The translations under genes and the position numbers were made by a program. From Actinomycetes bacterium (GTDB taxonomy: Bacteria; Actinomycetota; Thermoleophilia; Miltoncostaeales; Miltoncostaeaceae): a stretch of 39,835 bases of DNA. The notes below the pieces were generated by a model that worked only from the letters and a program-made list of their open reading frames with translations, was not told where the DNA came from and searched no databases. Shown here in pieces: positions 27,191 through 38,072 of this stretch. Location: the NCBI GenBank assembly GCA_024639225.1, contig JAHEIS010000006.1:1-39835 (forward strand), in the 5' to 3' direction. Position 1 is the stretch's first letter; every line of letters begins with the position of its first letter.

Positions 27191-27901
27191 GTGCATACGA
27201 TCCGGAGGATGACGGAGGTTTCCCGCACACCGCTGCCGTCGGCCGTCGCCCGGTTCGATCCGGTCGAGGCCCGCGTGGAGATCGCCGGGCGGACCTGGAG
27301 CATCCTCCATCCACCCGACGCCGAGGAGTTGATCGACGAGGAGGCCTACGCTCATGATGAGCGCCTCCCCTACTGGGCGGATCTCTGGCCGAGCGCCCTG
27401 GTCCTGGCCGCGGAGATCGCTGCCCGCTGGCCCGCCGGCCGCACGCTGCTGGAGCTCGGCTGCGGCATCGGCCTACCGGCGATCGTCGCCGCCGGCTGCG
27501 GCGCCCGGGTGCTGGCCAGCGACTGGTACCCCGAGGCCCTCGTCTTCGCCGAGCACAACGCCGCCCGGGCCGGTGTGGAGATCGAAACGCTGGCGGCCGA
27601 CTGGTCGGCCCCGCCGCCACAGCTGCTGGCGGCGGGGCCCTTCGACCTGATCATGGGCGCTGACATCCTCTACGAGGACCGCAACGGCGACGCGCTCAGC
27701 CGCCTGCTGCCCGATCTGATCGCCTCGGACGGCGAGGTAATCGTGACGGACCCCCGCCGGCCGAACGTGACGGCCCTGGTCGACCCCCTGACGGCGGCGG
27801 GCTGGGAGCACCGACGCGAAGATCGCGAGAACCCGGGCCGGATCGACGAGGCCGGACACGTCATCCACATCCACCGCCTCCGGCCGCCAACCGAGTGCTG
27901 A
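27191..27901 (+). CDS. Class I SAM-dependent methyltransferase (Methyltransf_16 / lysine methyltransferase-like)
   Basis: DERLPYWADLWPSALVLAAEIAARWPAGRTLLELGCGIGLPAIVAAGCGARVLASDWYPEALVFAEHNAARAGV...FDLIMGADILYEDRN. Exact start (27191 or an internal ATG at MTEVSRTP) uncertain. Confidence 0.87.
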   Translation: MHTIRRMTEVSRTPLPSAVARFDPVEARVEIAGRTWSILHPPDAEELIDEEAYAHDERLPYWADLWPSALVLAAEIAARWPAGRTLLELGCGIGLPAIVAAGCGARVLASDWYPEALVFAEHNAARAGVEIETLAADWSAPPPQLLAAGPFDLIMGADILYEDRNGDALSRLLPDLIASDGEVIVTDPRRPNVTALVDPLTAAGWEHRREDRENPGRIDEAGHVIHIHRLRPPTEC

Positions 27902-27996
27902 TCGCCGCCTGGGCTCCCGCCCGACGGGACCGGCCGAAGAACTGACCCCGTCGCGCTTGAGCGACCCCCGCCATGGTCGATACGCTCTTGGCACGA

Positions 27997-28068
27997 TCCT
28001 CGGTAGCTCAATGGCAGAGCATCCGGCTGTTAACCGGAGGGTTGCTGGTTCGAGTCCAGCCCGAGGAG
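27997..28068 (+). tRNA. tRNA-Asn, anticodon GTT
   Basis: TCCTCGG...CCGAGGA acceptor stem; GCTCAATGGCAGAGC D-arm; CCGGctGTTaaCCGG anticodon arm (GTT at 28029-28031); GCTGGTTCGAGTCCAGC T-arm; discriminator G. Confidence 0.96.
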
Positions 28069-28471
28069 CTCATTCTTCCCTGTGCAGAACCTTTTCTGTC
28101 GGCACGACACTCGATGTCGACAGCACTCATGGCGACAGCGGGCATCGCGACCCTCTACGTCGTGGACCAGCACGTCTACCAGCGCCTCCTTCAGACGGCC
28201 TTCGACGTCGGGCTCAGGACGGAGCAACTCGGGTCGAGACTCCCGCTCATCCGGACCCTGATGGTTCTCTCTGCATCAGGATCGGGTATGGCGCGTCGAC
28301 TCCGATTCTTCTATCTGATTCCGATGACCGCCCCGGCCGAGCAATCAGCGTCGGCTGGGATTCGGGGCCCTTTCTGAAGCTAGCCACTCGCCACCCTGAT
28401 TCGAAGAGATTGAGGATTGGTGACGTGGACACTCGGCGAGGGGCACAACGCCCGTGGCCGTGTCTCTGGGC

Positions 28472-28573
28472 ATGGATTACCAGGGTGGCGAGTGGAAGAA
28501 GGAGGAGAAGGAGCAGAAGGAGCACGAGGCGAAGCTGTTCTCGGCGCGGGCCGATCAGACCTCTGGGGGCTGA
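28472..28573 (+). CDS. Possible 33-aa Lys/Glu-rich small ORF
   Basis: MDYQGGEWKKEEKEQKEHEAKLFSARADQTSGG; not in the supplied track because of length. Read directly from the sequence. Confidence 0.25.
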   Translation: MDYQGGEWKKEEKEQKEHEAKLFSARADQTSGG

Positions 28574-28655
28574 CCGCTCGGCACCGGAAGCGAGTCTTGG
28601 TCGCGGTGACGGGCCAGTCGGGCGATCCCGTCCGCAGTCGTGTTGCATTTCCTGC

Positions 28656-28982
28656 GTGGGATTCACACTCGTCCAGCTTAGATTCCCTGAGGGGCCTCCA
28701 ACGCTGGAGAATGTCGCGCAGCGCTTCGGCTTGGAACGCCGCGACGTGGACGAAGCGTACGGCGTGATTCCAACTGATCCCGACGCAGGTCTTTATGCAG
28801 TTCGAATCGATGAGAGTGCCGCTTCGCGCGTCAGTGCGCTGCTCGACAAGTCTGGGGCAGGGCCGGACGAGGGGGTCTTTGGAGACGCCCGAATTGAACC
28901 CCTGAGCGACGGCCCCACCTCTGACGCCGAGGGCCCGCCGCCCACCGGCCCATGCCGGGGCAGCCAGTCCCCACGCGGCTGA
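28656..28982 (+). CDS. Small conserved-looking hypothetical protein
   Basis: GTG start: VGFTLVQLRFPEGPPTLENVAQRFGLERRDVDEAYGVIPTDPDAGLYAVRIDESAASRVSALLDKSGAGPDEGVFGDARIEPL. Compact alpha/beta-like composition, inside ORF 27957..28982. Confidence 0.55.
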   Translation: MGFTLVQLRFPEGPPTLENVAQRFGLERRDVDEAYGVIPTDPDAGLYAVRIDESAASRVSALLDKSGAGPDEGVFGDARIEPLSDGPTSDAEGPPPTGPCRGSQSPRG

Positions 28983-29213
28983 TAGCTGTCGGGGTCGAAT
29001 AGTCGAGTGCAGAGGCAGTAGACGACCAAGTCCGTGTCGCCCGTGTCTTTGACGCGCTGAGCGACTCCTGCCGGGATCAGCCCGACGCTCCCCGTGCCGA
29101 TGGGGATGGAATCAGCCGACTCCCCCAACTCGAGCTATCCAACAGCGCTCCTCCGCAAGGAGCTCGGTGGGTTCCTCAGCACCGACCACGTCCGCACTCG
29201 GTATTCCTTTCAC
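28979..29213 (-). pseudogene. Remnant of a small cupin-domain gene (internal deletion plus frameshift)
   Basis: GTG at 29213 with AGGAGG upstream opens VKGIPSADVVGAEEPTELLAEERCWIARVGGVG*. In another frame (ORF 28793..29128) GTGSVGLIPAGVAQRVKDTGDTDLVVYCLCTRLFDPDSYQPRG reads as the C-terminal half of a cupin. The central strands are missing. The 3' boundary is approximate. Confidence 0.6.
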
Positions 29214-29599
29214 CGTCTTCTCCTCCTTGGCTGCCGAGCCACCTCAGACCGACACACGCCCAGGGAGGCTCACCCAGACCAGTTCGGTCTCTGGCGAAAC
29301 CCTGTGGCACCCGAGGTTCATAGCTTCAGTGACGTGTCGTTCCGGTTCGAGGTCATTGAGGCAGAGGAGCGGGAGGCGGCAGCGCCCGCCCAGTGACGTC
29401 GCTTCGAGTCGACTGACGGGGCGGCTCGGAGCCGGTCGGGGACCGCAAGAAGGAGAAGACGGGACGAAAGCGCAGATCGCACACGTGGGGACTTGCGGCC
29501 GACTATGGCCTCGGCGCACTATGAGCACGTGTCAGTCGCGCTGAGCGCAACTGATCCGCGAGCACGCCCCCATGAACGCCTCGACCCTCGGAGGTCCCC

Positions 29600-31240
29600 A
29601 TGTCGCCGACGCCGATGATCGTGGAGATGAAACACAACAAGGAGCTTGCTGCGGCGGCCGACATGGCCGCGCAAGGGCTTGGCCCAACGCCGCCTGCGGA
29701 CTTCGCGGAGGCGACGGTAGACCCATCGTTTCCGCCCGTCCAACTCCCCAGGCTCGACCCCAGAGAAACGGCGACGAGGGATCCGTATGACCTCTCGCCA
29801 CAAATCGACATCAACCCAACCGCGGAGGACTCAACGTACGTCGTCCGGGTTCACATGGACGGTGATCCCGAAGCGGCGTGCGAGAAGCTCAACAAGCGCA
29901 GAAACGTCGTGAACGTCTTCGCCGATCCCGTCATCAAACCGACTCAGGTCTGTCCTGACAGCCCGCCCGTAGGGACCGACAAGGACGTCGAGGACCTTCT
30001 CGGGGTCAAGAAGCTGTGGGCCATTGGTGCGACAGGCGAGGGAGTACTCGTGGCGATCGTCGACAGCGGCATCAATCTCGAGTACCTCCGGTCCAGAGGG
30101 AAAGACCCCGGTTTCGACCAAGCTCGGAGCTGGGTCCCCGATACGACCCTGACGCCGGGCGAGCTACCGGTAGGCCACGGGACGATGTGCGCCTACGACG
30201 CGTGCATCGCAGCTCCGAAGTGCACCCTGCTGGACATCGCTGTCCTCCAGTCGAGCACGGGGACGATGGGCGGTCTGCTCTCGGACGCCGTGCGTGCCTA
30301 CGGACACCTCCTCAACCTGATGATGCAGGAACACCGCCCCGGCGATCTGCGATCAATGGTCGTGAGTAACTCGTGGGGGATGTTCCACCCCAGCTGGGAC
30401 CTTCCGGTTGGTCACGACGGCAACTACAGCGACAATCCGAACCACCCCTTCAATCGCATCGTGGCCACTCTTGAGCGCGCGGGTGCTGACATCCTGTTCG
30501 CGGCTGGCAATTGCGGGCCCGAGTGCCCTGACTCCCGCTGCCGAGGTGCAACTGTCAACGCGATCTACGGCGCCAACGGCCACCCCGCAGTTACCTGCGT
30601 AGCCGGCGTCGACGTCGAGAAAACGCGTGTGGGCTATTCGAGCGTTGGCCCGGGCCGCCTTGAGGAGCGAAAACCCGACATCAGCGGATACACCCACTTC
30701 CGGGGCTCAGGCGTTTACCACGCCGATGGAGGGACATCGGCCGCCACCCCGGTAGTCGCTGGGGTTCTCGCGGCTGCGAGAAGTCAGTTCCCTCTCCGTT
30801 CGAACGAACCTGCGACGTCTCCCGTCGCGATGAGAAGCCTGCTCACGACGACGGCGCTCGACCTGGGTCCTAGCGGATATGACTTCCTGCACGGCTACGG
30901 GATCGCGGATGCTGAAGGGATCGCAACTCGACTTGGGTTGGATGAGCCGGATCCGTGCGAGGCACACCCGTGGCTGTGCATCGACCTCACGGAGCCCTTC
31001 GACATATGCGAGGCGGCGCCATGGCTATGCGAGGGACGTTGGCCGCCCTCGTCCGGTCCCCCGTGCCGCTGTCTTGAGGTGGGCGACACCGTGCCACCGA
31101 TGCCGAATAGCTCAGGCGCGATTCGGCAGCTACCCCCGAAGGCGTACGCCGCCCTGCGCCACTATCTCGCCGGCGCTGACGCCCGCAGACGCTGGGTCGC
31201 AATGCGCGAGACCCGGGAAAGAGGGGAAACGAAAGCCTGA
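29600..31240 (+). CDS. Subtilisin-like serine peptidase (S8 family), no signal peptide, Cys-rich C-terminal tail
   Basis: Catalytic D in VLVAIVDSGIN, H in LPVGHGTMCAYDA, oxyanion N in ILFAAGNCGPEC, S in GGTSAATPVVAGVLAAA. N-terminal STYVVRVHMDGDPEAACEKLNKRRNVVNVFADPVIKP is I9-propeptide-like. GGAGG SD 5 nt before the ATG. Confidence 0.92.
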   Translation: MSPTPMIVEMKHNKELAAAADMAAQGLGPTPPADFAEATVDPSFPPVQLPRLDPRETATRDPYDLSPQIDINPTAEDSTYVVRVHMDGDPEAACEKLNKRRNVVNVFADPVIKPTQVCPDSPPVGTDKDVEDLLGVKKLWAIGATGEGVLVAIVDSGINLEYLRSRGKDPGFDQARSWVPDTTLTPGELPVGHGTMCAYDACIAAPKCTLLDIAVLQSSTGTMGGLLSDAVRAYGHLLNLMMQEHRPGDLRSMVVSNSWGMFHPSWDLPVGHDGNYSDNPNHPFNRIVATLERAGADILFAAGNCGPECPDSRCRGATVNAIYGANGHPAVTCVAGVDVEKTRVGYSSVGPGRLEERKPDISGYTHFRGSGVYHADGGTSAATPVVAGVLAAARSQFPLRSNEPATSPVAMRSLLTTTALDLGPSGYDFLHGYGIADAEGIATRLGLDEPDPCEAHPWLCIDLTEPFDICEAAPWLCEGRWPPSSGPPCRCLEVGDTVPPMPNSSGAIRQLPPKAYAALRHYLAGADARRRWVAMRETRERGETKA

Positions 31241-31513
31241 GCGACATCACACCGAGGCTCTGGCGGCCAAGTGCATGTCTGAGGGGCACCATCGACGCGC
31301 GAGTCAGCGCGCTATCCAGGCGATCTCGCGGGAACCGTTGCGCGAAACGTCCAATCGCCTGCTCATGGACGACCAGTTTGCGGAAGGGAATCTGTCGTCG
31401 GTCCTGTCCACAGGCGTTTCGTCCGACGTGGGGAATGCTGGGATCCAAGGGCGGACCAGCGCCGAGGCGCCGCATTCCCGCCCCCGTGCGAGACCCCGGG
31501 ACAACAGTCGCTC

Positions 31514-33594
31514 TCAGTTGGTGAACTTCCTGAATTCCCCCGACCCCGACCAGTCCTCAACGGGCAGGCGATAGCGGCGACACCAGTTCGGGTGCTCGCT
31601 GGCCGTTCCGGGCAGGTTGGCCTGCTCCACATCGCCGAGCAGATCCTCCAGCTGGACGACCGCGAGCTGTGACCGCGACCCAAGGATCAGTCGATGTATC
31701 GCTCGGCGGAGATCCTCGGGAGCCGGGTCGCCCTCCTCCCCGATGAGGCCCTCGGCTCGCAGGCGGTCCACCAGCAGGTGCCGATCCCGCTCACGTTCAG
31801 CGACAAGACGCTCGCGCGTCTCCTCATCCGGGAAGAGGCTGAGGCGCTCGCGGTGGGCCAGGTCGCGCCCGCCCCAGAAGCCGGCGATCGTCGGCAGGTC
31901 GTGGGTGCTTGCGGTCGCAAGGGCCTGCTCGGGCCAGTCTCCGGGCGGGCGGAAGACGCCGTCGCCGTCCCAGTCCTTCTCGAACCAGAGCACGCGATAG
32001 GAGAGGACGCCGCGCCCGGCGAGCGCGTCTCGGATCTCGTCGGGCACGGTGCCGAGGTCCTCGCCGATCACGACGCAGTCGGCGCGCGATGACTCCAGGC
32101 AGACCACCGCGAGCATCTCGTCGAAGGGGTAGTCGACGTAGGCGCCGTCGATCGGCGCCGCTCCCTCGGGGATCCAGAACGCCCGCCGCAGGCCCATGAC
32201 GTGATCGATCCGAATCGCGCCGAGGTGACGCATCGTCGCGCGCAGGACGTCGGCAAAGTGGCGCACCTCAGCGCGCGTGAGCGGATCCGGCACCAGGGGG
32301 GCCAGACCCCAGTCCTGGCCCCTCGGGCTGAAGTCATCGGGAGGCGCGCCGAGTGAGGCACCCCGGGCATGGGCATCCGGCGCGGACCAGACCTCCGCCC
32401 CGCCTCCGGCGCTGCCGAGGGCGAGATCGCCGTAGAGGCCGATCGCCATGCCCATCGCGCGGGCGCGGGCCGCCACGCCCGCGAGCTGCTGGTCCGCAAG
32501 CCACTGCAGGAAAACGTGGAAGCCGACGCGCGAGGTCTCCTCCTCGGCGAAGGCCTGGACGGCGTCCGACTCCGGATCGCGCAGCTCAGCGGGCCAGGTG
32601 GCGGGGTCCGAACCGGCCGCTGACTCGCGCAGCGCACAGAAGATCGCAGCGCGCTTCAGGTCCTCTCCCCCGCACTCGCGGAACGCCGCGAGTTCGCTCG
32701 CCCGATCCGCGGTGGCGACCGACCCGAAGTCGGTCCAGGCCCGCTCGAGCACCGCGCGCTTGAGGGCCGCCACCCCCGCGTGGTCGACCGCCTCAAGCGC
32801 CCGGAGGCGCCGACGCTCAGCGGCGAACGAACCGCCGGACATGAGGCTCTGAGCAGCCGGACTGGCGATGACCTCGGGCACGGCGTCGACGTCGATGTAC
32901 CAGGGGTTGAGCAACAGCCGGCTCGAGGGGCTGTAGGGACTCGCCTGCGCGGGATCATCCGGGAAGAGCAGGTGGAGCGGGTTGATGCCCACCAGGTCCG
33001 CGCCCATTCCGGCGAGCGCCTCGACCGCGACGCCGAGACAGCCGAAGTCGCCGATGCCCCAGTCGCGGGCGCCGCGGAGGCCGTAGAGCTGGATGGCCAG
33101 CCCCCAGACCCGCCTCTCGGTCTCCGGGACCGGGGGGCAGCGCTCAGGGGCCACCATCACCGTCGACGTCTCCGAATCGGCGCCGGAGGGCGTCACGGTC
33201 AACTCGAGGTAGCCGGGCACCGCGATCGCGGGCAGCTCCCAGCGGTAGCGCAGGAGACCTCCCGGTCCGTCGGCGTCCCAGTCGAGGTCCGCCGGCCGGA
33301 ACTCGCCGTCGACACTCAGGCCGTCGCCGATCAGCTCCCAGCGGTGGGCTTCCTCGAGCCGCTCGCGCCGAGTGACGATCGTCAGCGCGATCTCCTTTCC
33401 GACGCGTGCGGCCACGGCGGCCGGGATCATCCTCTGCCATGTGGGCGCGACGCTCCCGAGTGTCGGATCGACGTCCATCGCGCGCAGCAGTCGCTCGTCG
33501 GTCTCGGACGGGATCATGTGATGGGTGCCCCAGATGTCCCAGTAGCCACCCGCGATGCCGTGGGCGGCGGCGCGGTCGCGAATGCTCGGCTCGC

Positions 33595-33598
<4 letters not shown>
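31514..33598 (-). CDS. malQ: 4-alpha-glucanotransferase (GH77)
   Basis: WGLAIQLYGLRGARDWGIGDFGCLGVAVEALAGMGADLVGINPLHLLFP...SPYSPSSRLLLNPWYIDVDAV...IRIDHVMGLRRAFWIPEG...VVIGEDLGTVPDEIR...ASTHDLPTIAGFWGG. GTG start overlaps the glgX stop. Confidence 0.95.
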
Positions 33599-35652
<2,054 letters not shown>

Positions 35653-38072
35653 GACCCCAGATGTCCTCGTTGTACTGGCGGACGCTCCGGTCGGAGCTGA
35701 AGGGTCCGCTCGCCGCCGTGTTGGCGATGCTCATCCGGACCCAGCGCTCGGGGTGGGCGTAGGCCTCACCGGCTCGCGCCTGGGCCTCGGCGAGGGGGCC
35801 GAACCCGGCCGCCGTCATCCAGGGATCGCCCGGAGCGAGCACGCTCGCGATCAGGCCGTCGAAGATCCCGGGCTCGAACTGGTTGAAGTGGCCGCTGCGC
35901 AACAGGGCGATCACCCCCTCGAGGTCGGGGTCCGCGGCCACGATCGACGCCGGGTCGTAGTCCGCCCGGGCGGCCGCGACCTCGTCGGCCGCGAGGCCGA
36001 AGAGGAAGAAGTTCTCCTCGCCGACGGCCTCGAGGATCTCGAGGTTCGCGCCGTCGAGGGTGCCGACGGTCACGGCACCGTTCAGCATGAACTTCATGTT
36101 GCCAGTGCCCGACGCCTCCTTGCCGGCGGTCGAGATCTGCTCGGAGAGGTCGGCGGCCGGGCAGATGATCTCCATCCTCGAAACGCTGTAGTTGGGAAGG
36201 AAGACCACCCGCAGCACGCCGATTGTGGCGGGGTCGCGGTTGACGACGGCGGCGACGTTGTTCGCCAGCTTGATGATCTGCTTGGCGACGTGGTAGCCGG
36301 GCGCCGCCTTGCCGCCGATGAGGATCGTGCGGGGGGTGATCTCCTCGCCGGCGCGGACCCTCCGGTAGAGGTGGATCGCGTGCAGGACGTTCATCAGCTG
36401 GCGCTTGTACTCGTGGATCCGCTTCACCTGGACGTCGAGCAGCACGGAGGTGTCGATCCGCACGCCTGTGGAGTCGGCGATCAGGCGGGCGGCACGCTCC
36501 TTGTTGGCGCGCTTGACCGCCGCCCAACGCTCGCGGAAGGCGGGATCCTCCGCGTGGGGCGCCAGTTCGGACAGGTGCTCGAGGTCGGTCAGCCACCCCT
36601 CGCCGATCGTCTCGGAGATCAGCTCGGCCAGTGCCGGGTTGCACGCGGCCAGCCAGCGACGTTGGGTGACACCGTTGGTCTTGTTGTTGAAACGCTCGGG
36701 CCAGAGGTCGTGGAAGTCCTTCAGCACCTCGGTGCGCACGAGCTCGGAATGCAGCTCGGCGACGCCGTTCACCGAGAAGCTGCCGACCACGGCCAGGTGG
36801 GCCATCCGGACCATCTGGGGGTCGCCTTCGGCGATCAGCGACATGCGCTGAAGGCGCCCGGTGCCCCCGGGCCATCGGCGCGCCACCTCGCTGAGAAAGC
36901 GCGCGTTGATCTCGTAGATGATCTCGAGGATCCTCGGCAGCAGGCGCTCAAACATCGGCACCGGCCACGTCTCGAGGGCCTCGGGCAACAGGGTGTGATT
37001 GGTGTAAGCGACGCAGCTCGAGGTCACCTCCCAGGCCCGGTCCCAGTCGTAGCCGCATTCGTCCATCAGCAGGCGCATGAGCTCCGGCACGGCGACGGCC
37101 GGATGCGTGTCGTTGAGCTGGAAGCGGTGCGTGTCGGCGAAGTTGCTCATGTCCGAGCCGTTGCTGGCCCGCCAGCGGCGAAGGCAGTCGGCGAGGCTCG
37201 CCGCGACCAGGAAGTACTGCTGACGCAGGCGCAGCTCCTTGCCCTGCTGATTGTCGTCGTTGGGGTAGAGCACCGCGGTGATGTTCTCGGCGTCGTGACG
37301 ATGGGCGACGGCCTCGGCGAAGCTGCCCGAGTTGAACGCCGTGAGGTTGAATCTCTGAGTCGCCCGCGCCGACCAGAGGCGGAGGGTGTTCACGACACCG
37401 TTGCGATAGCCGGGAATCGGAACGTCGTAGGGCATCGCGAGGACGTCCTCGGTGTCGACCCACTCGACCCGCAGCTGCCCCGCGGCGGAGACCCGGTGCT
37501 CGGCGCGCCCGCCGAAACGCACGATCTGACGGAACTCGGGACGGGCGAGCTCCCAGGGGTACCCCTCAGCCAGCCAGCCGTCCGGTTCCTCGACCTGGTA
37601 CCCGTCGCGGATCCGCTGGCGGAAGAGGCCGTACTCGTAACGCAGGCCGTAGCCGGTGACCGGCAGGGCGAGGGTGGCGCAGCTGTCGAGGTAGCAGGCG
37701 GCGAGGCGGCCGAGACCACCGTTGCCCAGCCCCGCGTCCTCCTCGCGGCCGACGACCTCCTCCAGGTCCAGCCCGACCATGTCCAGGGCCTCGGCGACCT
37801 CGTCGTCAATCCCCATGTTGAGGGCGGCGTTGCGGAGGATCCGCCCGAGCAGGTATTCGAGCGAGAAGTAGAAGGTACGGCGCACACCGTTCTGGGTCTT
37901 CTGCTGGCGTGTCTCGTTCCAGCGCTGGATCAGGCGGGCCCGGAGCGTCAGGGCGAGAGCCTGATAGGCGTAGTCCGGGAGCGGGACCTCAAATGGATGA
38001 CCGAGCTCGTGCCCGATGATCCGGCGATAGTCCCCGGCGATGCTCGCGGCATCCGTGCCCAGCCTCGGGACC

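Noticed and set aside
28107-28377. Possible CDS MSTALMATAGIATLYVVDQHVYQRLLQTAFDVGLRTEQLGSRL... just after the tRNA
   Set aside because: Partly protein-like but ends in unconvincing sequence and has no clear SD or recognised family. Could be a gene fragment.
27957-28982. 341-aa ORF starting before and reading through the tRNA-Asn
   Set aside because: Overlaps a clear tRNA. Only the last ~108 codons look protein-like, so I called the GTG at 28656 instead.
29244-29528. ORFs on both strands between the cupin remnant and the subtilase
   Set aside because: No coherent coding signal, SD or motif in any frame; treated as non-coding.
28045-31513. att-like direct repeat of the tRNA-Asn 3' end
   Set aside because: I looked for a second copy of gttcgagtccagcccgagga downstream. 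Only weak partial matches (for example ggttcgaggtc near 29345) were seen, not enough to define att sites.
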